From NCBI RefSeq assembly GCF_900104725.1, contig NZ_LT629758.1, positions 10,520,001-10,584,000 on the forward strand: 64,000 bases of DNA, given 5' to 3'. The notes beneath the pieces were generated by a model that ran no database searches, was not told the DNA's origin, and saw only the letters and a program-made list of their open reading frames with translations. Shown piece by piece: positions 31,785-41,029 of this stretch (positions are counted from its first letter, which is position 1; every line of letters begins with the position of its first letter). A program made the translations under genes and the position numbers. The stretch is from Actinoplanes derwentensis (GTDB lineage Bacteria > Actinomycetota > Actinomycetes > Mycobacteriales > Micromonosporaceae).

Positions 31785-34271
31785 TCATCGGGTCTTGATG
31801 CGCAGGAAGGTGACCGAGTTGGCCGGGAACTCACGGGTGAAGACCGAGCCGATGCCGCTGACCGTCGACGTGACCGGCAGGATCGGCTCGGCGGAGCGGG
31901 TGTTCTGCTCGCCCGGGTCGCCGGTGATCACGATCTGCTTCGCGGTGCGGGCCACCTTGCGCCCACCCAGGTCGATCTTCGTGACGGCCGGGGTGTCCTG
32001 CGCGTTGACCACCTTGACGATCAGCTCGCGGGTCTTGGTGTCCTCGGTGACGACCTGGGCGAACGGCTCGGTGACCGCGTTGTCGTCGAACGAGGCCCAT
32101 TCGGCGCCGTCGAGGAACAGGGTGACCTTGGTTCCCCGTACCGAAATCTTGAGGTCGTAGGTCTTTCCGGTGGTCACCACGTTGGGCTTGGTCAGGATCT
32201 GCTCCTTGGCCGAGGTGATGCCCTTCTCGACCGCGCCCTGGGTGTTGTTCCAGCCGCCCAGGTTCCACCAGTAGAACTGGCCGGTCTCCTGGATGCCGAA
32301 CGCGACCAGGAAACCCTCCGCGCCGGCCTGTTTGGTGGCCTTCAGCGTGTAGTCGTAATCGGTCTCGCTGACGGTCGCGGCCTTGACCATGGTGTCCTCG
32401 GTGTCGGTGGTCGTCTGCGCGTAGCTACCGTTGCTCACCGTCCAGTTGCCACGGTTGGTCACCGAGGTCCAGCCGTCGGCGTTCCCGTCGTTGAAGTCGT
32501 CGCCGTAGAGCACCGTGCCGTCCGGCCGGGTCACCTTCACGTCGTCGTACGTCGCTGCGGTACGCCAGGTGGACAGCCCGATCGCGCCGGTGATCGGCTT
32601 GGGCTGGAGCACATCGCCGGTGGCCGTGGTCGGGATGACCTTGTCGCCGACGTTGTTCATGAACAGTTTCTGCACCTGGTAACTGGTGGAGCCCCACGAC
32701 TCGTCGTTGTCGAACCAGATCATGTCCGGTTTCCACTGCACGTTGTCGATGTTGGCGAGCAGCGGCGCGTACGACGCCATCTTCACCACGTCGGCGTTGC
32801 GCTCCAGACCGGTCATGTAGGCGGCCTCGGCGAGCGAGTTGTAGAGCTTCGCGTCCAGTGACGCGTACTCACCGAGGAAGACCTTCGGGCCACTGCGGTC
32901 GTACGCGTCATAGCGCTTGTTGTTCTGCAGGAACCACGCCGGACTGTTGTAGTAGTGCTCGTCGACCATGTCCGAGCCGTGCGCCTTGTTCTTGGCCCAC
33001 AGGTTCTCGAACGTGCTGCCCTGGTCGTCGGGGCCGGAGTTGCTGACCACCGTGATGTCCGGGTACTTCGCCTTGATCGCCGACTCGAACTTGAGGAAGT
33101 TCGCCCAGTACTCGTTCGGCAGGTTCTCCTCGTTGCCGACCGCGACCGTGGTCAGCCCGAACGGCTTCGGGTGCCCGGCGGCGGCGCGCACCTTGCCCCA
33201 GACGCTGGTGGCCGGCCCGTTCGCGTACTCGATCAGGTCCAGCGCGTCCTGGATGTGCCGCTGCAGCAGCGCCTCGTCGACGGTCGCCCGGTTCTGACCA
33301 CAACCGGTCACCAGCGCGGGCAGCACCGGCAGCGGCATGGCGCCGATGTCCTCAGAGAACTGGAAGTACTCGTGGTAGCCGAGGCCGTAGGTCTGGTTGT
33401 AGCCCCAGAAGTTCTTGTTCGTCGCCCGGGTCTCGACCGGCCCGACGGTGTCCTTCCACTGGTAGGCGCGGGCCCGGGGGAAGTTGTTCGCGGCGTCGTA
33501 GGCGTACATGCTGCCGGTGTTGACCAGGCAGCCGCCGGGGAAGCGGACGAAGCCGGGGTGCAGGTCGGCGACCTTCTGTGCCAGGTCCTTGCGCAGGCCG
33601 TTGGCGCGGCCCCGGTAGGTGTCCTTGGGGAACAGCGAGATCTCGTCGAGGCGCACGCTTCCGGTGGTCTTGACCGACAGGCGGGCGACGTCGCTGGTGG
33701 CGGTGGCCTTGAGTGAGCCGGTGTACTTCTTCCAGGTATCGCCGGTGACGGCGACGGTCAGCGGGGCGGAGAGCGGGGTGCCGTCCGCGGTCTGGAGCGC
33801 GATCTGGAGATCAGCGGCGCCGGACCGTGCCCAGACCGAGAACTCGTACTTGTCGGACTTCTTCACCGCCAGCCCGGTGTTGTAACCGGAGTTGATCAGG
33901 GCGGCGGTGCCGGTCACTGCCAGATAGTTGCGGTTGCGCTCGTTGAGCCGCTGGTCGTCGTTGGTCACGACCGCCGATCCGGTGGCGGCCCAGCCGGTCA
34001 GGCCGTTCCAGCCGGCCGCGTCGGTGGTGTTGAACTCGAACGAGCGGTTGCGGACCAGTTCGGCGTAGAGCCCGCCGTCGGCCGCGTAGTTGATGTCCTC
34101 GAAGAAGACGCCGTACATCGATGCGGGGATGGCGGCGCCGGTGGCGGCCGGGTTCACCGTGATGGTGTAGTCCGGTTCGACCGCGTGGGCGGCGACCGGC
34201 GGCGAGACCGCGAGCGGGAGCGAGACCAGAACGGCGGCCGCGCCCGCTAGGCGGTAGGGGATTCTGCGCAT
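31785..34271 (-). CDS. Secreted GH51 alpha-L-arabinofuranosidase with accessory domains
   Basis: About 828 residues; signal peptide to about VAAHAVE. GH51 catalytic features: acid/base glutamate in VGNEEN and nucleophile in FLGEYAS. An inserted CBM4/9-like beta-sandwich follows the first strand (NRSFEFNTTD ... VRLDEISLF), and a concanavalin-like (LamG/DUF1080-type) domain interrupts the C-terminal beta-domain (DDFNDGNADGW ... LFLDGAEWASFDDN). The family releases arabinofuranose from arabinan or arabinoxylan. ATG 34271 has GGAGG seven bases upstream. The stop overlaps the next gene region, forming one operon with GH43. Confidence 0.9.
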   Translation of the reverse strand: MRRIPYRLAGAAAVLVSLPLAVSPPVAAHAVEPDYTITVNPAATGAAIPASMYGVFFEDINYAADGGLYAELVRNRSFEFNTTDAAGWNGLTGWAATGSAVVTNDDQRLNERNRNYLAVTGTAALINSGYNTGLAVKKSDKYEFSVWARSGAADLQIALQTADGTPLSAPLTVAVTGDTWKKYTGSLKATATSDVARLSVKTTGSVRLDEISLFPKDTYRGRANGLRKDLAQKVADLHPGFVRFPGGCLVNTGSMYAYDAANNFPRARAYQWKDTVGPVETRATNKNFWGYNQTYGLGYHEYFQFSEDIGAMPLPVLPALVTGCGQNRATVDEALLQRHIQDALDLIEYANGPATSVWGKVRAAAGHPKPFGLTTVAVGNEENLPNEYWANFLKFESAIKAKYPDITVVSNSGPDDQGSTFENLWAKNKAHGSDMVDEHYYNSPAWFLQNNKRYDAYDRSGPKVFLGEYASLDAKLYNSLAEAAYMTGLERNADVVKMASYAPLLANIDNVQWKPDMIWFDNDESWGSTSYQVQKLFMNNVGDKVIPTTATGDVLQPKPITGAIGLSTWRTAATYDDVKVTRPDGTVLYGDDFNDGNADGWTSVTNRGNWTVSNGSYAQTTTDTEDTMVKAATVSETDYDYTLKATKQAGAEGFLVAFGIQETGQFYWWNLGGWNNTQGAVEKGITSAKEQILTKPNVVTTGKTYDLKISVRGTKVTLFLDGAEWASFDDNAVTEPFAQVVTEDTKTRELIVKVVNAQDTPAVTKIDLGGRKVARTAKQIVITGDPGEQNTRSAEPILPVTSTVSGIGSVFTREFPANSVTFLRIKTR

Positions 34272-34383
34272 GAGGGGTCCTCCGGTGCGAATCGCAACGG
34301 TTTCAGAAGTGTTTCCGGTAGACGGGCTGAGCAATGTGTACGCAAACATCGACACGCCTGTCAAGAGTTGATGGTCGATGTTC

Positions 34384-34427
34384 TTGCAGCGCTGCAACCG
34401 GTAAAGTGCCCTCTTGTTAACGCTAAC
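34384..34427. promoter_or_regulatory. Candidate operators for the arabinan operon
   Basis: TTGCAGCGCTGCAA (34384-34397) is a perfect 14-bp palindrome. Nearby, GTTAACGCTAAC (34416-34427) is a near-palindrome followed by a second GCGCTAAC half (34430-34437) inside the 3' end of the AfsR-like gene. A wider inverted repeat, CATCGAC...GTCGATG, spans ~34348-34381. Such sites are typical of LacI-family sugar regulators. No LacI gene lies in the window. Confidence 0.45.
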
Positions 34428-37227
34428 CAGCGCTAACGCCGAAGACTTTCACCAACCGGTCGACGTCCGGATAACGCGCGGTCTCGACCAGACCCAGAGC
34501 CCGCTCGCGGACCTGCTCCGCGGCCGCCGTGTCACCGGTGGCCAGATGGCAGGCGTAGAGACCGATCAGAGGATCGATGTGCATCTCGCGGATGTCGTGG
34601 TAGCACTCCAGCGCCGCCTCGAAACAGGCGACGGCGGCCGGGAAGTCCCCGATCGCCCGGTGCAGCGTGCCCGCCGAGTTCAGCGTGTTGCCCTCGGCGA
34701 AGGTGTCGTTCCACTTGCGCACGATCCGCAGGGCCTCCGCGAAACAGCCGAGCGCCCGCTCCCGCCCGTCGGGCTGGTAGAAGTGGTGCCAGCCGATCAT
34801 CGGCAGCACACTGGCCGACGCCCGTTCGCCGCCCTCCCCGCCCATCAGGCGGAAATTCTCCAGAGCCTCACTGGCGTACGGGTGGGCAGCCTCGACCCGA
34901 TCCCGGGTGGGGATGTCCCACAGGCCGTCGATGACCGCGATGGCCAGTCCGGTCAATCCGATCGCCAGCTGTTGCGGGCCACCGGCCGGGCGCATCACCT
35001 CGACCATCCGCGCCAGCGGCTCGCGGGCCTCCGCCCGGCGGTTGAGCAGCAGCAGTCCCCGCCCGATCACGAACATCAGATTGCCGGTCCACCACGGATC
35101 GGCGCTGATCCCGGCTCCGGTCAGGGCGGTGCGGGCCATCGCGATCGACTCCTCCTGGAACGGCCGCAGATCCTGCTGATAACAGGCGAGCGTGTGCGCG
35201 AACCGGGCCAGATACCGTTCCGGCCCGTCGAGCCACCCCGGCCGGGCGCACAGATCGGTGATCGCGGTGAGGTTCGGGTACTCGGTGTCCAGCCAGCCGA
35301 CGGCCGCCGCGTGATCGGTGAACTCCTCCGGCAGTACCCCGGGCCGCTCGGGCAGGGGCGGCGGCGGTTCGACGAAGTAGAAGACTCCGGCCGCGTTCTC
35401 GGCCGAGCGCAGGAAATACTCGACCAGCCGGTGCGGCACATCGGACAGATCGTCGCCCGGGTCGGTGAGCCGGCGTGCGTAACCACGCAGCAGGTCGTGG
35501 TACCCGTACCGGCCGGGGGTGGGCTCGTCGATCAGATGCGCGTCGCGCAGCAGGCGCAGCAGCAACCCGGTCGCCGACCGGGACCGGCCGCTGACGCTGA
35601 CCGCCGCGTTCAGGCCGAAGTCCGGGCCGGGATGGCGGGCCAGCCGCCGGAACAGTTCGGCCGCGTCGCCGGGCAGCCGCCGGTAGGACCAGGAGAAGAC
35701 GGTCCGCAGGTCGTGCCCGGCCACCGCGAACGCGTCGAGCCCCTCCTCCCCGTCCAGTTCGCCCGCGACGCCTGCCAGCGAGAACCCGCCGGCCCGTGCG
35801 CAGACCAGGGCCAGCGCGAGCGGCAGCCCACCGCACCGGTCCACGATCGCGGCGGTGGCCGCCGGATCCTCGTCGACCGCCGCCGACCCCAGCCGCCGCC
35901 GCAGGTAGGCGTGGGCCTCGTCGTCGTCGAACACGTCCAACGGCACCGGCCGGGCGCCGTCGACGACGGCCAGCCCGTCCAGGCGGCTGCGGCTGGTGAC
36001 CACCACGGCACAGCCCGGCGTGCCGGGAAGCAGCGGCCGGACCTGATCGGCGTCGTGCGCGTTGTCCAGCACGAGCAGCATCCGCCGCCCGGCCAGTACA
36101 CCGCGGAACATCGCCGTCCGCTCGTCCGCACCCGGCGGCACCCGCTGGTCCGGCACACCCAGCGCGGTCAGGAAACTGAGCAGCACCTCACCCGGCTCGG
36201 ACGGGGCGTCGTCCGGCCCGAAACCGCGCAGGTCGGCGTAGAGCTGGCCGTCCGGATAGCGCCCGGCGATCCGGTGCGCCCACCGGACCGCCAGAGTGGT
36301 CTTGCCGACGCCGCCCGGCCCGGTGATCACGGTCAGCCCGTTCGGGTGCCGGTCCAGTTCAGCCAGTTCCGCCTCGCGGGCCGCGAACGTCGCGGGCGTG
36401 CGCGGCAACTGGGCCGGCCGGACCAGCGGCTCGGGTTCCTCGCCGAACCGCAGGTGCCGTTCCAGGACGTCCAGGCGCTGCCCGGCGAGGGCCTGCTCCA
36501 AATCGGTCAGTGCGGGTTCCGGGTCGAGGCCCAGTTCGTCGGCGAGCACCCGGCGGTGCCGGCGTAACGCTTCGAGGGCGTCGCCGGGCCGCTGCGCCGC
36601 CCACAGCCCGAGCGCGTAGAGCCACCACGACACACCCCGCTGCGGGTGCGCCTCGGCCAGCTCCCACGCGGCCCGCACCCCGTCCTCGGTGTAGCCGAGT
36701 TTCAGCTCGCAGGCGATCGCGCGCTGCCGGCCGACCAGCCGCGCCTCCCGCAGCCGGGTCACCTCGCCCTGCGCCCACACCCGGCCGGCGAACTCGCCGT
36801 ACGGCTCGCCGCGCCACCGGCCCAGAGCCCGCCGCAGGATCTCCAGGGCTTGCGCGGTGGTCAGTTCGCGGGCCTGCTCCTGGACGCTGTGCACCTCCCG
36901 TTCCAGGCACCACGCGTCCACGGCGCTGTCCGGCAGGTTCAGTGTGTACCCGACGGCATCGCCGGCCAGGACGCTTGCCGCCCCGCGCGGTGCGCGCCGG
37001 GGTTCCAGCAGCTTGCGGAGCCGGGAGACGTACGCCTGGAGCGAGCTGACCGCCCGCGGCGGCGGCCCGGACTCCCACAGTTGACCGACCAGCCGGTCGA
37101 CGGCGACGGCCCGCCCGCGCGCCGCCACCAGCATGGCCAGCAGAGCCCGCTGCCGTGGCCCGCCGACCGCCACCGGCACCCCGTCGACCAGCACCTGCAA
37201 CGGGCCCAGCACCCGTATCTCGATCAC
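34423..37227 (-). CDS. AfsR-type SARP/NB-ARC/TPR regulator (copy 2)
   Basis: 934 residues. An OmpR-like winged helix (MIEIRVLGPLQVLVDGV) and BTAD domain (~95-245) are followed by an NB-ARC ATPase: Walker A GPGGVGKTT, Walker B LLVLDN, and the GLPLAL motif. The C-terminal third consists of TPR-like helices. This AfsR/DnrI-type STAND ATPase likely activates secondary-metabolism or developmental promoters in response to a signal sensed by the TPRs. The GTG start overlaps the stop of the upstream paralogue by four bases (GTGA), so the pair is co-translated. Its last codons carry candidate operators of the next operon. Confidence 0.9.
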   Translation of the reverse strand: MIEIRVLGPLQVLVDGVPVAVGGPRQRALLAMLVAARGRAVAVDRLVGQLWESGPPPRAVSSLQAYVSRLRKLLEPRRAPRGAASVLAGDAVGYTLNLPDSAVDAWCLEREVHSVQEQARELTTAQALEILRRALGRWRGEPYGEFAGRVWAQGEVTRLREARLVGRQRAIACELKLGYTEDGVRAAWELAEAHPQRGVSWWLYALGLWAAQRPGDALEALRRHRRVLADELGLDPEPALTDLEQALAGQRLDVLERHLRFGEEPEPLVRPAQLPRTPATFAAREAELAELDRHPNGLTVITGPGGVGKTTLAVRWAHRIAGRYPDGQLYADLRGFGPDDAPSEPGEVLLSFLTALGVPDQRVPPGADERTAMFRGVLAGRRMLLVLDNAHDADQVRPLLPGTPGCAVVVTSRSRLDGLAVVDGARPVPLDVFDDDEAHAYLRRRLGSAAVDEDPAATAAIVDRCGGLPLALALVCARAGGFSLAGVAGELDGEEGLDAFAVAGHDLRTVFSWSYRRLPGDAAELFRRLARHPGPDFGLNAAVSVSGRSRSATGLLLRLLRDAHLIDEPTPGRYGYHDLLRGYARRLTDPGDDLSDVPHRLVEYFLRSAENAAGVFYFVEPPPPLPERPGVLPEEFTDHAAAVGWLDTEYPNLTAITDLCARPGWLDGPERYLARFAHTLACYQQDLRPFQEESIAMARTALTGAGISADPWWTGNLMFVIGRGLLLLNRRAEAREPLARMVEVMRPAGGPQQLAIGLTGLAIAVIDGLWDIPTRDRVEAAHPYASEALENFRLMGGEGGERASASVLPMIGWHHFYQPDGRERALGCFAEALRIVRKWNDTFAEGNTLNSAGTLHRAIGDFPAAVACFEAALECYHDIREMHIDPLIGLYACHLATGDTAAAEQVRERALGLVETARYPDVDRLVKVFGVSAG

Positions 37228-40082
37228 GCCCGCGTCCCGGTCGTCCCTGGTTCTCCGGTCGTTCCGAGGACCGTCCGCAGCCGCTCGACGTCGTGATAGC
37301 GGGCCGACTCGGCCAGCCGGGACGCCTCGGACCGGACCCGTTCCGCGGCCGCCCGGTCACCGGTCGCCGTGTGCACCAGATAGAGGCCGATCAGCGGGTC
37401 CATCCGGTGCTCGGCCACGTCACCGTGCTCGTCGAGCACCCGCTGGAACGCCTCGGCCGCACCGGCCTGCTCGCCGGACTCGTGCCGCAGATAGCCGATG
37501 TGCAGCAGAGCCTCGGCGGCGTGCTGACCGTTGTCCTTCCGCAGTTGCGTCTCCAGGCTCTGGTCGAGCAGTTTCGCCGCCGCGTCGTACCCGTCGCCGA
37601 AGTAGAAGTGCCACCAGGCGATCGTCAGCAGACAACGGGCCTCGCCGATCTGCGCGGTCACTCCCCGGACCGGGTCGCTGAGCACCAGCCGGTACGTCTC
37701 CAGCGCCTCCACGGCGTGCGGATGCGCCTGGCGGACCGACTCCCGCGACGGCGTGCCGATGTAGCCGGTGATCGCGGTGACCAGGGCGATCAGCCCCTGC
37801 GCGAGATTGATCGGGATACCCGAGGAGCGGGCCGACCGGATGACCCGGTTCAGGTACACCCGGGCCTGGGCCATCTCGTTGAGCCAGAGGTACGCCCGCC
37901 CCAGCATGAACAGCAGATACCGCGTCAGCCAGTCGTCGCCGGTCCGCTCGGCCACCGGGAGAGCCCGCAGGCACAGGCCGATCGAGTCGTCCACGAGGAA
38001 CCGGAAGTCCTGCTGGTACGGCATCAGGGTCCAGACCAGCGGCCCCAGATAGCGTTCGCCCCAGGGTTGTTCGCAGGCCGCGGCGAGAGCCATCACGTTC
38101 TCGTACGCGCCGGCCATCCACGCCAGCGCGGCGGCGGCGTCGTCGAACTGTTCCACCACGATGCCGTCCGGGGCCGCGCCGACCCGGTCCGGCCGGGCGA
38201 ACGTCAGGAACGTGTTCACCGCGTTGTCCGCCGAGTGCAGGTGATACTCGACCAGACCACGGAGCACCCCCTGGTGTACGTCCACCGGGTCCTCCCGCTC
38301 CGCCACCTCCACCGCCCAGCCCCGCACCAGGTCGTGGAAGGCGAACCGGCCCGGCTCCCGCTCCTGCAGCAGGTGCGCGTCGGCCAGCGACCGTAACAGC
38401 GCCCGGGTGCCGCCCCGGGACAGGCCACTGACCCCGGCTGCCGCGTTCAGCGCCACGTCCGGGCCGGGATGCAGCGCCAGCCGCCGGAACAGGGCCGCCG
38501 CGGCCGCCGGCAGCCGCCGGTAGGACCAGGAGAAGACGGCCCGCAGGTCGTAGCCGGAACCGGTGAAGGCGTCCAGCCCGTCGTCGTCGGCCAGTTCGGC
38601 GGCCACCGCGGCGAGCGGGCGGCCCTCGGCCCGGGCGCAGACCACGGCCAGTGCCAGCGGCAGCCCGCCGCACCGGGCCACGATCGTCGCGGTGGCCGCC
38701 GGATCCGCGTCGGCCGCGGCCGCACCGAGCCGGGCCCGCAGAAAGGCGCGCGCCTCGTCGTCGCGGAAGCCGCCGAGACGCACCGGGAACGCGCCCTCCG
38801 CGACGATCAGGCCGCCCAGGGTGTCCCGGCTGGTCACCACGACCGCGCAGCCGGCGGTTCCGGGCAGCAGCGGCCGGACCTGCTCGGTGTCACGGGCGTT
38901 GTCGAGGACCAGCAGCATCCGGCGGCCGGCCAGCACACTGCGCAGCAGCGCGGCCCGTTCCGCCTGGCCCGGTGGCACCCGCTGGTTCGGCACCCCCAGC
39001 GCGCCGAGGAAACCGGCGAGCACGTCCGCCGGGGCGGCCGGGGTGTCCTCCGGGCCGAAACCGCGCAGGTCGGCGTAGAGCTGCCCGTCCGGATAGCGGC
39101 CGGCCACCCGGTGTGCCCAGCGGACCGCGAGGGTGGTCTTGCCGACGCCGCCCGGCCCGGTGATCACCACCAGGCCGTCCTCCTGCCGGTCCAGCTCGGC
39201 CAGCTCCGCCTTCCGGGCCGCGAAGGCTTCCGGTTCCCGTGGCAACTGGGCGGGCCGGCCGGCCGCTCCGGTCGCCGGTTCGGTCTCGCCGCCGGTCTCG
39301 CCGAAGCGCAGGTGCCGTTCCAGGACGTCCCGGCGCTGCTCCAGGATCGCCCGCTCCAGCTCGGCCAGCTCGGCCGACGAGGCTCCGGCGAGCCGGCGGT
39401 ACCGGCGGATCGTGTCGAGGGCCTCCGCCGACCGGTGTGCCGCCCACAGGCCGAGCGCGTACAGCCACCACAGGTCGCCACGTGCCGGATTCGCCTCGGC
39501 CAGTCCCTGGGCGGCCAGGCAGGCGTCCCCGGTGTGCCCGAGCCTCAGCAGGCAGACGATCGTGCGCCGCCGTCCGGCCAGCCGCACCTCGCACAGCCGG
39601 TCGATCTCCGGCCGCGCCCACGGCTCGTTCTCGAACTGCTCGAACGGCCGGCCCCGCCAGCGCGCCAGGGCCGTCCGCAGCGTGTCCAGGGCCGCGTCCG
39701 CCGACTGGCTCTCGGCGGCGGCCACCTCACGTTCCAGGCACCAGGCGTCGACGGCGTCCACGGGCAGGCGCAGGGCGTACCCGGCGGGCTCCAGCACCAG
39801 AACGGACGCCTCGCCGCGTGGCGCACGCTCCGGTTCGATCACCTTGCGTAACCGGGAGATGTACGCCTGCAACGAGACCAGCGGCTGTGGCGGCGGTGCG
39901 CCACCCCAGAGCCGCTCGACGATCCGCCCGGCCGGCACGGCCCGCCCGCCGGCCGCCACGAGCATGGCCAGTACCGCCCGCTGCTGTGGTCCGCCCAGTG
40001 AGACGGGTGTCCCGGCGACCGAGACCTCCAGCGATCCCAGCACCCGGACAGCCATGCGACTCGACAGTTCTTCGGCAGGCAT
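37224..40082 (-). CDS. AfsR-type SARP/NB-ARC/TPR regulator (copy 1)
   Basis: About 952 residues with the same architecture as the downstream gene: winged helix (AVRVLGSLEVSVAGT), BTAD, NB-ARC with GPGGVGKTT and LLVLDN, TPR tail. Conservation between the two is high through the NB-ARC part, which shows a tandem duplication followed by divergence of the TPR sensors. ATG 40082 follows GGAGGG by eight bases; ATG 40112 and 40055 are alternatives. The promoter region 40113-40200 has an inverted repeat TCACGTT (40161-40167)/AACGTGA (40189-40195) and a TTCCGGAA palindrome. Confidence 0.9.
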   Translation of the reverse strand: MPAEELSSRMAVRVLGSLEVSVAGTPVSLGGPQQRAVLAMLVAAGGRAVPAGRIVERLWGGAPPPQPLVSLQAYISRLRKVIEPERAPRGEASVLVLEPAGYALRLPVDAVDAWCLEREVAAAESQSADAALDTLRTALARWRGRPFEQFENEPWARPEIDRLCEVRLAGRRRTIVCLLRLGHTGDACLAAQGLAEANPARGDLWWLYALGLWAAHRSAEALDTIRRYRRLAGASSAELAELERAILEQRRDVLERHLRFGETGGETEPATGAAGRPAQLPREPEAFAARKAELAELDRQEDGLVVITGPGGVGKTTLAVRWAHRVAGRYPDGQLYADLRGFGPEDTPAAPADVLAGFLGALGVPNQRVPPGQAERAALLRSVLAGRRMLLVLDNARDTEQVRPLLPGTAGCAVVVTSRDTLGGLIVAEGAFPVRLGGFRDDEARAFLRARLGAAAADADPAATATIVARCGGLPLALAVVCARAEGRPLAAVAAELADDDGLDAFTGSGYDLRAVFSWSYRRLPAAAAALFRRLALHPGPDVALNAAAGVSGLSRGGTRALLRSLADAHLLQEREPGRFAFHDLVRGWAVEVAEREDPVDVHQGVLRGLVEYHLHSADNAVNTFLTFARPDRVGAAPDGIVVEQFDDAAAALAWMAGAYENVMALAAACEQPWGERYLGPLVWTLMPYQQDFRFLVDDSIGLCLRALPVAERTGDDWLTRYLLFMLGRAYLWLNEMAQARVYLNRVIRSARSSGIPINLAQGLIALVTAITGYIGTPSRESVRQAHPHAVEALETYRLVLSDPVRGVTAQIGEARCLLTIAWWHFYFGDGYDAAAKLLDQSLETQLRKDNGQHAAEALLHIGYLRHESGEQAGAAEAFQRVLDEHGDVAEHRMDPLIGLYLVHTATGDRAAAERVRSEASRLAESARYHDVERLRTVLGTTGEPGTTGTRA

Positions 40083-40251
40083 CCGCCGGTCCCTCCACTC
40101 GGGCGAGGACATAGCGCAGTGTCACCGCGCTCGGCGATCTTAGGCGCATGGCGGCCTCGTTCACGTTTCCGGAACGGACACCGTCGGGAACGTGACACTC
40201 GATCGTCAATCGAATGTCCACGGGTGGGCCGGTAAATGGAGCGGGGACGGC

Positions 40252-40282
40252 GACGGCCGGGTTCGTGGGGAACCCGGCCGTC
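40252..40282. terminator. Terminator after the short SARP gene
   Basis: GACGGCCGGGTTC (40252-40264) and GAACCCGGCCGTC (40270-40282) form a perfect 13-bp stem with a GTGGG loop, seven bases past the SARP stop on the minus strand. Confidence 0.82.
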
Positions 40283-40288
40283 ACTCCG

Positions 40289-41029
40289 CTAACTCACACC
40301 CTGGAGAATCCGCTGGTGCAGCCGCTGCAGTTCGGGAGTGGGCTCGATGCCCAGCTCGTCGGCGAGGGTGCGCCGCACCTGCCGGTAGTGCGCGAGCGCG
40401 TCGGCCTGCCGCCCGCCCCGGTAGAGCGCCGTCATCAGCAGCAGATGGCAGCGCTCCCGCAGCGGATCCTCGGCGACCATGGCCCGCAGGTCGGCGATCG
40501 CCTCGGCGTAACCGCCCAGTTCGACGGTCAGGTCCACCAGGTCGAACGCGGCGCCCCGGCACAGTTCGGCGAGCCGGGCGCGCTGGCCCTCCACGTAACC
40601 GCCGGCCGCGCCGGCCAGGGGAGTGCCCCGATGCAGGTTCACCGCGGCCCGCAACTCGGCGGCCGCCTCCCGGGTATGGCCGTCGCGGCGGGCTTCGGCG
40701 GCCCGGGTGGTGTGCCGGTGGAACAGGTGCACGTCGATCGAGCCGGGCGGGGCGGTCAGTACGTAACCGCCGCCGATCCAGTCGATGCGAACCCCGCAGT
40801 TCGTGGGGAAGAGCCGCCGCAGCCGGGACAGGTAGGTGCGGACCGTCGCCACCGCGGCCGGTGGCGGGCCGTCCGGCCAGATCGCGTCGACCAGCTCGTC
40901 CATGGTGGTGAGCAGGCCCTCCCGCAGCAGCAGCACGGCCAGGGTGGTGCGCTGCTGCGGCGAACCGAGCAGGAACTCGACCCCGTCCCGCCGGGCCCGC
41001 ACCGGGCCCAGTAGCGCGAAGCTGATCAC
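40289..41029 (-). CDS. Short SARP-type transcriptional activator
   Basis: 246 residues: an OmpR-type winged helix (SFALLGPVRARRDGVEF, TVRTYLSRLRRLF) followed by a BTAD helical domain (SIDVHLFHRHT to ADELGIEPTPELQRLH). It lacks the NB-ARC and TPR parts of its larger neighbours and is typical of pathway-specific SARPs. The GTG at 41029 overlaps the hemerythrin stop (GTGA), so the two are translated together. That link could make the activator answer to oxygen, iron or NO. Its target genes are not evident; no biosynthetic cluster lies in the window. Confidence 0.85.
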   Translation of the reverse strand: MISFALLGPVRARRDGVEFLLGSPQQRTTLAVLLLREGLLTTMDELVDAIWPDGPPPAAVATVRTYLSRLRRLFPTNCGVRIDWIGGGYVLTAPPGSIDVHLFHRHTTRAAEARRDGHTREAAAELRAAVNLHRGTPLAGAAGGYVEGQRARLAELCRGAAFDLVDLTVELGGYAEAIADLRAMVAEDPLRERCHLLLMTALYRGGRQADALAHYRQVRRTLADELGIEPTPELQRLHQRILQGVS

